The notes: generated by a model from the sequence alone, not told the origin. DNA of 45,731 bases from an uncultured Terriglobales bacterium (GCA_955652395.1 CATPBJ010000043.1:1-45731); one strand, 5' to 3'; counted from the first letter of the stretch, positions 33,158 through 41,917 are shown. Made by a program: numbers and translations.

Positions 33158-33216
33158 GATACACGCGTACAACAACAAGTACAACACTGGCAGCGCGTTG
33201 CGCAGGAAGCTGACAT
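33130..33216 (-). CDS. Cys-rich leader peptide of the sulfite reductase operon
   Basis: A 28-codon ORF with seven Cys codons (residues 5, 9, 11, 12, 14, 15, 16); the core is CQCCTCCC, followed by TRVSTGARGPLT and a TAA. Five of the seven are TGT, the codon that should be rarer in a GC-rich genome. It overlaps the antiterminator segment and precedes the terminator. Cys-rich leader ORFs that attenuate sulfur genes are known from mycobacteria. The likely scheme is: low Cys-tRNA stalls the ribosome on the Cys run, the antiterminator forms and the operon is read; ample cysteine lets the terminator form. No Shine-Dalgarno is visible, and the promoter places the start very near the mRNA end. Confidence 0.87.
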   Translation of the reverse strand: MSASCATRCQCCTCCCTRVSTGARGPLT

Positions 33217-33226
33217 GAACTCACTA

Positions 33227-33255
33227 ATGCTAGATAGCAGGACGAAGTCTGTCAA
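33227..33255 (-). promoter_or_regulatory. Sigma70-like promoter of the sulfur operon leader
   Basis: On the minus strand TTGACA (33255-33250) and TAGCAT (33232-33227) are separated by exactly 17 bases. The -35 is perfect and the -10 matches four of six. Transcription would start near 33220, about four bases before the leader ATG at 33216, giving an almost leaderless ORF. Confidence 0.8.
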
Positions 33256-33327
33256 TCTGCTTCTGGATTCTTTAGATGAAAATTTCGAATACGACGCATC
33301 AAAAAAGTTGCGTCGAGCCAGCAGTCC

Positions 33328-33998
33328 TCAAAGCGCCCCCCACGCCCCGACCCGAGCCCTCCAGTTACTTCGCCTCCTGTACAAATGCAAGTCGGAGAAT
33401 GACTCCTCAACTCCCCCTTCATCTTCCAAGGATGCTTCCAGGCCGACGCTATCGGCGAGGTAATTGACCCGAGTAATTCGATCCCTGTCGCTGTCATTCA
33501 CAGAAGGTCCGTTCCCTTCGGTGGTAAAAAACGTCTGCAGAGCCAGGAGTTTCTGCTCTTGTTTCGGTTCTACCGTACCCGTCCTGGATTTCGTCAGGTA
33601 TTCGAGGGCCTTCTTACGGTCTCCGAGCTGGTGATAGCACAGCGCAAGATTGTAGGCGAGGACCGACTGGAAAGCAGCTTCATGCCCTCATCCAGCACCG
33701 CGGCGGACTCCTTGAACTTTCGCGCCTCGTAGAGTCTGTGCGATTCGTTCAGGGCGTCCTGCACCCGCTTGTGAATTTCTTCATCCAGACGCTGGATGGC
33801 GTCAGTAACATCTTTTACTTCGGTGAGTCTGGGACTCGGCATACTTGGTACGCGCCTCTGCCAGTTGTCCAGCTTTCTCCAGCCTTTCTGCTTCTCCAGT
33901 CATCGTCTTGACGTGAGCTTCCAGTTCTTTTTTCTGGGTTTTTTCCAAATTGTCGGCGGCCCGAGGAAGAAGATCAGCAGAATCGTCTTTGTGTGCAT
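33328..33998 (-). pseudogene. Frameshifted TPR-like protein gene
   Basis: Coding sequence is recognisable in pieces in different frames. It begins at 33998 with MHTKTILLIFFLG, a probable signal peptide, continues in a second frame with EKTQKKELEAHVKTMTGEAERLEKAGQLAEARTKYAE (in short: a helical, charged part), in a third with DAIQRLDEEIHKRVQDALNESHRLYEARKFKESAAVLDEG, and in another with VLAYNLALCYHQLGDRKKAL, which is a clear TPR helix pair, ending at a stop at 33328-33330. At least three frameshifts are needed to join the parts. They are not in homopolymer runs, which argues for true decay over sequencing error. Function of the intact protein is unknown. Confidence 0.75.
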
Positions 33999-34174
33999 AA
34001 CCCTTTCACGAAGCTCGAGTACGCGTTCTTTACGACTGGCAGGAGAACATGAGACTCACCCGGGTTGGTGGATGGCGATTCCCGTAGGTCCTCCCTCGAA
34101 GGCAGCCCAGTGTGTGCTCTATGTCGTCAAGGCAACTTAATTGTTGTGATTCCTTGGAATGGAGGGAGCACGGC

Positions 34175-34515
34175 GTGACTGCAGCGGATTTTCGACGTAT
34201 CGCTCTCGCTTTGCCGGAAGCGGTGGAAGGCTCGCATTTCGGGAGCGCCGATTTCCGAGTGGGAGGAAAAATCTTTGCCACACTCGCGCTTGAGTCCGAA
34301 GGTTATGGCGTGCTGCTGCTCACGCCCGAACAGCAGGCCGGAATGGTTGAGGACGAGCCCAGGATTTTCTCGCCGGTTCCGGGGGTTGGGGGCGGTTGGG
34401 CTCCAGGCGGGTACGGTTGGCGAAGGTGGCGCCCGACATACTGGAAGGGGCATTGCCAACGGCCTGGCTAAGAAAAGCGCCGAAGCGCCTTCTGCGCCCG
34501 AAATCTCGGCCCTAA
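34175..34515 (+). pseudogene. MmcQ/YjbR family protein gene with a frameshift
   Basis: The GTG at 34175 follows GGAGGG with eight bases spacing. The frame gives TAADFRRIALALPEAVEGSHFG and DFRVGGKIFATL, both hallmarks of the MmcQ/YjbR (DUF419) family, up to FSPVPG. The family C-terminus (RLAKVAPDILEGALPTAWLR, KAPKRLL) is present but in another frame and ends at TAA 34513-34515. The break lies in G-rich runs at about 34379-34400. One base change in that run would restore a normal protein of about 115 residues, so a sequencing error is a real alternative. Confidence 0.8.
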
Positions 34516-34525
34516 CCCTTGGCCC

Positions 34526-35932
34526 TTAAGGCTTCGCTGGCTCGGAATCGACTTCGGTTCCTGATTTCCTAAGGCCGAAATGCAGAATCCATGCGCTTGG
34601 GGCCGCCTGGCCATTCACTTGCGGTGGGGCAAACTTCCACTGTTGTGCGGCTTGCATGGCCTGGCGGGCAAAATACTTGCTTGGCCCTTCGGTGACGAAC
34701 GTCACGTGTTCTACGTTGCCCGCGGCATCCACCGCCACCTTCACCCTGATTCTGATCGTACCGGAAATTGTATTCCGCGCCGACTTGGACACAACGGGCT
34801 CAACTTGCTGCAGGACTTTGCCGTGGTCGGTGCCCCCTGCGGATGGTGTGATCGCCGCAGCCACAGCAGGCGCGCGCAACGGAGCGGCAGCTTTCGAACT
34901 TTGATGTTCATCGTGCTGCTTCCTCGGCGAAGGCTTGGCTTCAGTCGCCCCTGCCATCGGCTCCGGCATTGGTGGAGCATTCTGCGCGTCAGGCGAAGCC
35001 GGCGGTTGGGACGAGACCGAACTTCCTGGGTGAGCGTCGGGGCGTGGGTTGAGCAACTTGGGGCCAATCAACAGGGCCACTGCAACCAGTACCACTACGG
35101 CGGCGACAAACACGTACCGCCACTTCGCCGCCGCCGCTGGTATCCTCAGCGTGGATGGCTGCTGGGACGTCGATGAGTTTGGTTGCAGCCGGGTGGCGAT
35201 ATCGGCAACCGTACAGCGGCGCTGAGGGTCACGACGGAGACAGCAGTGGGCGATCCCCATGAACGGCGCCGGCACGGTTTCCGGCAATGGTTCCGTCATG
35301 CCCTCAACTGCGGGCAGGCGCTGGGTAAGTGCTTCCATCAACGTCATACCCAATGACCAAGTGTCCGACGCCGGCAGGATGTTCCCGGTCGCGGCCTCAG
35401 GCGCGTCGTACGCGCTCGCTGGCCCGAGGCTGCCCGCCGGATCGCCGCTCCGAAAAAGGCTGTCGCTCGACAGTTTCAGCTGGTCTTGCGCGGCCATGAC
35501 ATTCGACGGCTTCAGCCGACTGTGAACCAGGGACTTGCCGTGGAGAAAGGTCAGAGCGTCCAATGCCGGCTTCAGCAGGTCGCGTACTTCTTCCGGTGAG
35601 AGCGCGCGGTGAGGAAGAATCTGCGCCAGGTTGTCTTCGGCGTATTCCATGACCACGTAAAGCAAAACCACCTTATCCAGTTGGCAACTTCCCGTTTCGA
35701 AAAGCCGAAGCAAATGGGGATGGGAAAGCTTTGCCGTCGCTTCCCAGCGCGAAAGTTGGACTCCGGCGGTCGCCGGATGTGCCGGAATGAGTTTGATCAC
35801 AGTCCTTTGCGGTTCCCGCCCACGGCGTTCGGTAAGGAACACCGCGCTGTGCGTTGAGCCGCCCAGGTATTGGCGAAGCGGGAAAGTGTTATTCACAATC
35901 TGGCCCTCCCACTGTTTCCAGTCCCGGGTCAT
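34526..35932 (-). CDS. Pseudokinase with transmembrane segment and TonB C-terminal domain
   Basis: A 468-residue protein. N-terminal Ser/Thr kinase fold (about 15-250) keeps the ATP lysine (TVIKL, K47) and APE-like segment (DAPEA), but the catalytic loop reads HSRLKPSN in place of HRDLKPxN, and DFG is replaced by DSL, so both catalytic Asp are missing and it should be inactive as a kinase. A single membrane helix (273-290, YVFVAAVVVLVAVALLIG) leads to a Pro/Ala-rich linker and a TonB-type C-terminal domain (IRIRVKVAVDAAGNVEHVTF, AMQAAQQWKF). I start at 35932 because AGGGGA is six bases upstream; 35959 is possible. The C-terminal domain would be periplasmic. Partners are unknown. Confidence 0.85.
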   Translation of the reverse strand: MTRDWKQWEGQIVNNTFPLRQYLGGSTHSAVFLTERRGREPQRTVIKLIPAHPATAGVQLSRWEATAKLSHPHLLRLFETGSCQLDKVVLLYVVMEYAEDNLAQILPHRALSPEEVRDLLKPALDALTFLHGKSLVHSRLKPSNVMAAQDQLKLSSDSLFRSGDPAGSLGPASAYDAPEAATGNILPASDTWSLGMTLMEALTQRLPAVEGMTEPLPETVPAPFMGIAHCCLRRDPQRRCTVADIATRLQPNSSTSQQPSTLRIPAAAAKWRYVFVAAVVVLVAVALLIGPKLLNPRPDAHPGSSVSSQPPASPDAQNAPPMPEPMAGATEAKPSPRKQHDEHQSSKAAAPLRAPAVAAAITPSAGGTDHGKVLQQVEPVVSKSARNTISGTIRIRVKVAVDAAGNVEHVTFVTEGPSKYFARQAMQAAQQWKFAPPQVNGQAAPSAWILHFGLRKSGTEVDSEPAKP

Positions 35933-36036
35933 CCTCGTCCCCTGTGCGCTAGTGTGCATCCCCGCTATTGTAAGCGAGCACCAGCGTCGTGAGCCGGGCT
36001 TTCCGACAAAATTCTGTGGTCGTGCTGGAGGAAACT

Positions 36037-36132
36037 GTAGCGCCGGCGTCCCGCCGGCTGTCTCGAGGGCATCTCAGCTTCGAAAGCGGCGGGCGGGACG
36101 CCCCCGGACAGCGGCCGGGACGGCGGCGCTAC
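36037..36132. repeat. Intergenic inverted repeat, GACAGCCGG family
   Basis: The 26 bases at 36037-36062 (GTAGCGCCGGCGTCCCGCCG...) and 36107-36132 are inverted copies with three or four mismatches. The right arm matches the repeat inside bshB1 (2817-2842). It lies between the pseudokinase and the Crp-type gene (35960-36139), which otherwise holds no gene. Confidence 0.85.
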
Positions 36133-36139
36133 CAGCGAC

Positions 36140-36910
36140 TCAATTCCCAGGGCGCTCGTTCCGCCATTTCTTGTCCTGTTGCTGCATGATTGCGTAGCAT
36201 TCACAGGTAGCGCTTTCGAGCCGGGGTCGGTCGACGATATTGACGTGTCCGCGCGAATAAGTAATCAGTCCGGCCTTTTGCAATATGCCGGCGGCAACCG
36301 TAACGCTGGCCCGACGCGTACCCAGCATGTGGGCCAGAAATTCCTGGGTCAAAGGCACGAAGTTGGAGTCGATCCGGTCCTGGCACATCAGCAGCCAGCG
36401 GGCCAATCGTTCATCCACCTCGTGCAGCCGATTGCAGGCCGCAACCTGGGTTGCCTGCATGGCCAGAATCTGTACATAGCGTTGCAGCCGATTCGCCAGG
36501 ACTGGGCATTGGCGCACGGTGGGTGCGATTCCGCGGGCGCTCATTCTGAAACCACTGCCCGCAATCTGGACCACTGCCTGGGTTGGCCCGCTGCTGAAGC
36601 CCACGATAAGGGGCAGCCCGACAAAGCCGTCCTTGCCGGTCAAACCCACTTCCACGCTTTTCCCCTCGGCCAGGACGGTCAGGATGGAAATCATTCCGCT
36701 ATTCAGGAAATAGCCAAACTTGATCGGCTCACCCGGTTCATGCAGCACATCGTGCGTTCTCAGTTCGACGAAAGTTAGCTGCGGGAATATCGCTTCGCGT
36801 TCTTTTGCCGGCAAGGCCAGCAGAGTCTCATTCTCAACTGGCTGCCCATCGATCGTGGGTAGGGCGTGACCGTCGGACTTCACACGTAGACGAGAAGTTT
36901 TGTCAGCCAT
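36140..36910 (-). CDS. Crp/Fnr-family transcriptional regulator
   Basis: A 256-residue regulator. Cyclic-nucleotide-binding beta barrel at about 35-150 (FVELRTHDVLHEPGEPIKFGYFLNSGMISI), then the dimer helix and a winged helix near the end (LAHMLGTRRASVTVAAGILQKAGLITYSRGHVNI; in short GTRRASVTVAAG is the recognition part). No Cys set of an FNR oxygen sensor is seen in the N-terminus and the RxE/S cAMP residues of CRP are not evident, so the ligand is unknown. AAGGAG is six bases before the ATG. Confidence 0.88.
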   Translation of the reverse strand: MADKTSRLRVKSDGHALPTIDGQPVENETLLALPAKEREAIFPQLTFVELRTHDVLHEPGEPIKFGYFLNSGMISILTVLAEGKSVEVGLTGKDGFVGLPLIVGFSSGPTQAVVQIAGSGFRMSARGIAPTVRQCPVLANRLQRYVQILAMQATQVAACNRLHEVDERLARWLLMCQDRIDSNFVPLTQEFLAHMLGTRRASVTVAAGILQKAGLITYSRGHVNIVDRPRLESATCECYAIMQQQDKKWRNERPGN

Positions 36911-37071
36911 AACGGCTCCTTGCGTAAGGGGGTTTACCGTCTGATTTCGCAGGGAACCGTCACCGTGAGGCGCGGCGGGAATATGCGTTAAGAGACCATT
37001 TCAACAGTACTCGCCTGCAGGGGTATTTACTAGGACAATAAGCAGCGGGGTTGCGAAACCCCTGTCGAGGA

Positions 37072-38259
37072 TCAGCTTCCCCCAGAGAGGGCTGTCCAGG
37101 CCGAGTTGCGGCGCGACGATTCGAGCACGGCGGAAATAAAGCGCATGCCGGCCACGCCATCCTCGACCGTAGGCACGAGTAAAGAAGACGAAGCTGCTGA
37201 GCGATTTTCCAGGCGGGCGCTGATCTGCTCCGCCATGTCGGTGTACAGTTGCGCGAAGGCTTCGAGATACCCCTCCGAATGGCCCGCCGGCACACGACTG
37301 GCATGCGCGGCTACCGGACTTGCACCCGGCCCCGCGCGGTAGATCAGAGTCGGAGCCTTGCCCAGCGGGGCAAACCACAGGCAGTTCGGATTTTCCTGGC
37401 GCCATTCGATGCCTGCCTTTTCACCATAGACACGCAGGCGCAGATTGTTCTGGTTTCCAGTTGCGACCTGGCTGGCCCAGAGCAGACCGCGGGCCCCTTC
37501 CGCATAGCGCAGCATAATTTGCACGTTGTCGTCCAGGCGGCGGCCGGGCACGAAGGTGTGGAGCTCGGCGGCGAGCTCCCCGCAATTGAGGCCGGTCACA
37601 AAGCTGGCGAGATTGTAGGCGTGCGTTCCGATGTCCCCCAGAGAACCCGCTGGCCCGCTTTGTGCCGGATCCGTTCGCCAGGTAGCCTGCTTCTGGCCGG
37701 TCTTCTCCAGCGGCGTGGCCAGCCAGTCTTGCGCATATTCGACCTGGACCACGCGAATCGGCCCCAGCTCGCCCTCGGCGACCATCTGGCGAGCCTGTCG
37801 TACTAAAGGATATCCCGTGTAGTTGTGAGTCACGGCGAACAGGAGGCCGGTGCGGTGGACGACGCGGGCAAGATCGAGAGCATCCTCGAGAGTCGTGGTG
37901 AGTGGCTTGTCACAAATGACGTGGATGCCGGCTTCGAGAAATGTTTTCGCCGGGGCATAGTGAAGATGGTTGGGGGTCACGATCGCAACTGCGTCAATGC
38001 GATCCTTTCTCTTCGCCTCGGCCGACGCCATTTCCGTGAAACTGCCGTAAGCCCGCTCCGAGACGATGTGAAGGTCAAGCGCAGCGGCTCGAGCGCGGGC
38101 AGGATCGGAAGACAAGGCTGCAGCCACTAACTCGAAACGATCGTCCAGTCGGGCGGCGATGCGATGCACCGCCCCGATGAAGCCGCCGGGACCACCGCCC
38201 ACCATACCGAGACGCAGTCGGCGTCCCTGTTTGTCTTCGGACTTTATTTCCAAAACCAC
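37072..38259 (-). CDS. Gfo/Idh/MocA family oxidoreductase
   Basis: A 395-residue NAD(P)-dependent oxidoreductase. Rossmann start [19 protein letters not shown], the family motif [15 protein letters not shown]-like site CDKPLTTT with the catalytic Lys, and the C-terminal alpha/beta domain ([19 protein letters not shown], where Asp and His are catalytic-type residues). Start is GTG at 38259. It probably acts on a sugar or inositol derivative. The isomerase/epimerase gene just upstream on the same strand supports a catabolic pair. Confidence 0.9.
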   Translation of the reverse strand: MVLEIKSEDKQGRRLRLGMVGGGPGGFIGAVHRIAARLDDRFELVAAALSSDPARARAAALDLHIVSERAYGSFTEMASAEAKRKDRIDAVAIVTPNHLHYAPAKTFLEAGIHVICDKPLTTTLEDALDLARVVHRTGLLFAVTHNYTGYPLVRQARQMVAEGELGPIRVVQVEYAQDWLATPLEKTGQKQATWRTDPAQSGPAGSLGDIGTHAYNLASFVTGLNCGELAAELHTFVPGRRLDDNVQIMLRYAEGARGLLWASQVATGNQNNLRLRVYGEKAGIEWRQENPNCLWFAPLGKAPTLIYRAGPGASPVAAHASRVPAGHSEGYLEAFAQLYTDMAEQISARLENRSAASSSLLVPTVEDGVAGMRFISAVLESSRRNSAWTALSGGS

Positions 38260-38274
38260 AGTTTCATCCTCAAT

Positions 38275-38298
38275 AGCTGTCAGCTATCAGCTTTCAGC
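38275..38298. repeat. Short direct-repeat cluster
   Basis: The motif AGCT-GTC/ATC/TTC-AGC recurs in close succession (AGCTGTCAGCTATCAGC, then TTTCAGC), between the two sugar-metabolism genes. It resembles a small tandem repeat; no function is evident. Confidence 0.5.
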
Positions 38299-38334
38299 AG
38301 AACCGAAGACCGACCGCTGATGGCCGACACTTTC

Positions 38335-39396
38335 TTATTCCAACCCCATCATTCGGCGATTCGCTGCCTGATCCGCGCCGGAACCGGCGAAATCGTCGAA
38401 CGATTGCTGGGCCGCCTGAATGATATGACGGGCGATGAAAGGGGCGCCCTCGGCCGCTCCCTGCTCGCCACTCTTTATACAGCATTCCCACTCCATCACA
38501 GCCCAGCCGTCGAAGCCATATTGCGTGAGTTTGGAGAAAATGCCGGGAAAATCAACCTGCCCGTCACCGAGCGAACGGAACCGCCCGGCCCGTTCGATCC
38601 AGGGCTGATAGCCTCCGTAGACACCCTGGCGGCCGGAAGAGTGAAATTCCGCATCCTTTACATGGAACATTCTGATCCGGGAGTGATAAAGATCGATGAA
38701 CTGCAGATAATCAAGTTGCTGCAGCACAAAATGACTGGGATCGAACAACAGGTTGCATCGGGAATGGTTCTTGACACGCTCCAGGAACATCTCGAAGGTG
38801 ATGCCGTCGTGCAGGTCTTCTCCGGGATGGATCTCGAAACATAAATCCACACCTGCTTCCTCAAACGCATTCAGAATGGGCAGCCAGCGCGCGGACAACT
38901 CGTCAAAGGCAGTCTCGATGAGACCAGCGGGGCGTTGCGGCCAGGGATAAACGTAGGGCCAGGCCAACGCTCCGGAAAAAGTAGCGTGGGCTTTGAGACC
39001 CAGGTTGGCAGACGCCTTGGCCGCAAACCGCAGTTGTTCCAGCGCCCACTCCTGCCGCGCTTGCCGGTCTCCCCGGAGCTGCTCGGGCGCGAATCCATCG
39101 AACATCAAATCGTAGGCGGGATGCACCGCCACCAACTGGCCCTGCAGATGCGTGGAAAGCTCGCTCAGGTGCAGACCATGCGTCGTCAGTGTATCGAGCA
39201 CTTCTGCACAATACGTTGTGCTTTCCGCGGCCAGCTTCAGATCGAATAGACGGCTATCCCAGGACGGGATTTGCACCCCCTTGTAGCCCAGGCTGCTCGC
39301 CCAATGCGCGATGTTTTGCAGATTGTTGAAAGGCGCAGCGTCGCCGGCGAACTGGGCCAGAAATATTGCCGGACCCTGGATGGTCTTCATCTTCAT
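38335..39396 (-). CDS. Sugar phosphate isomerase/epimerase (xylose isomerase-like TIM barrel)
   Basis: A 353-residue TIM-barrel protein of the AP endonuclease family 2 / IolE-IolI type. Metal-site segments are visible: FEIHPGEDLHDG (Glu/His), LFDPSHFVLQ (Asp/His), FHVKDAEF (His/Lys/Asp) and WAVMEWECC (Glu). These proteins isomerise or epimerise sugars or inositol derivatives. The neighbouring oxidoreductase is transcribed in the same direction 75 bases downstream, so the two probably form an operon. Specific substrate is unknown. Confidence 0.9.
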   Translation of the reverse strand: MKMKTIQGPAIFLAQFAGDAAPFNNLQNIAHWASSLGYKGVQIPSWDSRLFDLKLAAESTTYCAEVLDTLTTHGLHLSELSTHLQGQLVAVHPAYDLMFDGFAPEQLRGDRQARQEWALEQLRFAAKASANLGLKAHATFSGALAWPYVYPWPQRPAGLIETAFDELSARWLPILNAFEEAGVDLCFEIHPGEDLHDGITFEMFLERVKNHSRCNLLFDPSHFVLQQLDYLQFIDLYHSRIRMFHVKDAEFHSSGRQGVYGGYQPWIERAGRFRSLGDGQVDFPGIFSKLTQYGFDGWAVMEWECCIKSGEQGAAEGAPFIARHIIQAAQQSFDDFAGSGADQAANRRMMGLE

Positions 39397-39620
39397 CGCG
39401 ACCTAGTCCTCTAATATTCGCCAGCTAATTTACACCAGTCTGAAGACGCCCGTTCATTTTTGACACCGCCGAGTCAGTCGGCGGCTCGGTGAAATCAAGG
39501 GGCGCTTGAACCAGGCATGTGAACCTATTTCGGCGAACCTTGTGCGAACTCGCGGGCTGGGCGAAACTTATCTTCGCCCACAACCTTGTGTCCTCGCGAC
39601 TCCTTCGAAGGGAGCTGTTC

Positions 39621-41879
39621 ATGCGCGGCAGCCTGCAAGCAGCTATTTTCGTTTTGTTGATCTTCTCTTCTTTCTCTTTTTGTGCAGCACAGGAGACACC
39701 CGTTTCTCCGGCCAGTCCCGTCTCATCGTCAACCCCTGCGCCGCCGGAGGAAACGAATCCAGCCTCCAAACCCAGGCCGAAGATCGGGGTTGCGTTGGAA
39801 GGCGGAGGCGCGCTCGGACTCGCCCACATCGGGGTGCTGCAGTGGTTCGAAGACCACCACATTCCAATCGACTATCTCGCAGGTACGAGTATGGGTGGTT
39901 TGGTGGGCGGCCTCTACGCGACCGGCAAGAGTCCGCAACAGCTTCACGAGTTGGTCGAGGCGCAGAATTGGGACGTCATCTTGGGCGGAGGGATTCCCTA
40001 CGAAGATCTGTCATTTCGAAGAAAGGAAGACCAGGTTGCATTTCCCAACTTGATTGTGCTGGGTCTGCGCAGGGGTTTGGTCTTGCCCGGAGGACTGAAT
40101 GCCGGCCAACAAATCAGCCTTCTGATTGACCGGGAAACACTGGCTTATTCGGGCGTGCAATCGTTTGACGATCTCCCCATTCCTTTCCGCTGCGTGGCCA
40201 CCGATCTGGTCAGCGGCAAGCAAGCTGTGTTCAAAGATGGATCGCTGTCCAGAGCGATGCGCGCGACCATGGCGATCCCCGGTCTGTTCTCTCCCATCCG
40301 CGAATCGGAGCACGTTTATGTCGATGGCGGGCTGGTCGGCAACCTGCCGACGGACGTGGTGCGGGACATGGGCGCCGACATCGTGATCGGCGTACATCTG
40401 CAGACCTCGCCTGCCGAGGTCGAAAAGATCCAATCGCTTTTCGCCATTCTGGGTCGCTCGATCGACGTGGTGGTTGCGGGCAATGAAATTCGCGGCCTGG
40501 CGGGGGCGGACCTGGTTGTAAGTGTTGAATTGCAGGATTTCAGTTCATTGGATTACGCGAAATCGAAAGCCATCATCGATCGAGGGACGGAAGCAGCTGC
40601 CCAGAAATCCCGACTGCTCGATACCTATGCCCTGGATGATGCTGCCTGGGCGCAATACATGGAGCGGCGAAAGGCACACCAGAAACGCGACATCCCGGTT
40701 CCGCAATTTGTGCAAGTGCAGGGCGCCAACCCGCTCGCGCAGGAAAACATCCAGCGATTCCTGAGATCTCAGGCCGGAAAACCGATCGACACGCGTCAAC
40801 TGGAAGGCCTGCTGACGCGCCTGACGGGAGTCGGGCGCTACGATACCGCCGGATACCAGATCACGCAACGGAACGGGCAAAATGGGCTGCTGGTGACGAT
40901 GCACGAAAAGCTTTATGCTCCGCCTACCCTGCAATTGGGATTTGAAGTCGATGGATCGGAAAGCAACGATGTAGATTTCACCCTCGCCACCCGCTTGACG
41001 TTCCTGGACGTAGCCGGGTACCGCTCGGAGTGGCGCACCGACTTTATTTTTGGCAACACCTACGGGGTAGAAAGCGAACTGTACCGGCCGTTCTCGCCGG
41101 CTGGCAAGTGGTTCTTTTCCCCCCACGCGGGCGCCCGCAGCTCCGCCTTCAAGATCTACCGTAAAAGCGATCCGCTCGCCGAATACAGGTTTAACAGGGC
41201 CGAGATTGGCGGCGATATCGGTTACGGATTCAACCGCTTCAGCGAGATCCGTTTTGGCTACGAAGTGGGCACGCTCGAGGCCAGGCTACGGCTGGGTACG
41301 GCGGAGTTCTCATCGTTAAGCGGACGAACGGGGGCCACGCGCTTTCGCTGGCTGCTGGATCACACTGACGATCCCGTGGTCCCGCGGCGCGGGGTGAGCG
41401 CGGAGTCGAACTTCCGCTGGTACGACACCAGTCCCGGGCAGACCAATAGCTTTCCGGTTGCGGATGCGCGTGTCGGTTACTTCAAGCCCATTACCAAACC
41501 TGCATCTTTGTTCGTCGTCAGCGAAGGCGGAACCACTTTCGGTTCGACTGCCAACGGGTATCCGCAGTTCTTCCTCGGTGGCTCGAATCGGCTCAGCGCG
41601 TATGGCACGAAAGAACTCTTTGGCGATCAGTTCTACTTTTTCCGGGCCGGATATTTGCACGATCTGCTGACCCTGCCTCCACTGGCCGGAAAGAAGGTGT
41701 ACGCCATCGGCGCCTACGAGTTTGGCAAGATGTACGGCTTTGCCAACGCCAGCAAGTTTCCCAATGATTTCGCTCTCGGCGTTCTGGCCGAGACCGCCGT
41801 AGGACCTTTGGTCTTCGGCGGAAGCGTTGGCGATAGCGGACATCGCAAGTGGTTCTTCCAACTCGGCCGGGTGTTTTGA
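39621..41879 (+). CDS. Patatin-like phospholipase with outer-membrane barrel (PlpD-type)
   Basis: A 752-residue secreted protein. The start at 39621 (AAGGGAG five bases upstream) gives a signal peptide (MRGSLQAAIFVLLIFSSFSF). The patatin domain at about 55-330 has the oxyanion loop EGGGALGLAH, the nucleophile Ser90 in GTSMGG, and catalytic Asp235 in VDGGLVGN. It is followed by a POTRA-like segment (VQVQGANPLAQENIQRFL) and a C-terminal barrel of BamA/Omp85 type ending in an aromatic residue (QLGRVF), as in outer-membrane proteins. It probably uses the barrel to place the lipase at the cell surface. The longer frame from 39519 is unlikely. Confidence 0.9.
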   Translation: MRGSLQAAIFVLLIFSSFSFCAAQETPVSPASPVSSSTPAPPEETNPASKPRPKIGVALEGGGALGLAHIGVLQWFEDHHIPIDYLAGTSMGGLVGGLYATGKSPQQLHELVEAQNWDVILGGGIPYEDLSFRRKEDQVAFPNLIVLGLRRGLVLPGGLNAGQQISLLIDRETLAYSGVQSFDDLPIPFRCVATDLVSGKQAVFKDGSLSRAMRATMAIPGLFSPIRESEHVYVDGGLVGNLPTDVVRDMGADIVIGVHLQTSPAEVEKIQSLFAILGRSIDVVVAGNEIRGLAGADLVVSVELQDFSSLDYAKSKAIIDRGTEAAAQKSRLLDTYALDDAAWAQYMERRKAHQKRDIPVPQFVQVQGANPLAQENIQRFLRSQAGKPIDTRQLEGLLTRLTGVGRYDTAGYQITQRNGQNGLLVTMHEKLYAPPTLQLGFEVDGSESNDVDFTLATRLTFLDVAGYRSEWRTDFIFGNTYGVESELYRPFSPAGKWFFSPHAGARSSAFKIYRKSDPLAEYRFNRAEIGGDIGYGFNRFSEIRFGYEVGTLEARLRLGTAEFSSLSGRTGATRFRWLLDHTDDPVVPRRGVSAESNFRWYDTSPGQTNSFPVADARVGYFKPITKPASLFVVSEGGTTFGSTANGYPQFFLGGSNRLSAYGTKELFGDQFYFFRAGYLHDLLTLPPLAGKKVYAIGAYEFGKMYGFANASKFPNDFALGVLAETAVGPLVFGGSVGDSGHRKWFFQLGRVF

Positions 41880-41917
41880 TCTCATCGCCGTCGGTTCGAA
41901 TGAGGAGAATTCATTCC

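Noticed and set aside
33002..33187. A 61-codon minus-strand frame over the sulfur operon leader (MLYLLLYACIHW...)
   Set aside because: It translates the terminator hairpin and enters the reductase gene in another frame; the Cys-rich frame has an ATG, a stop before the terminator and matching pathway logic.
39466..39484. CCGCCGA/TCGGCGG hairpin before the patatin gene
   Set aside because: The stem is only 7 bp, has no T-tract and no conserved regulatory motif, so nothing supports a riboswitch or terminator.
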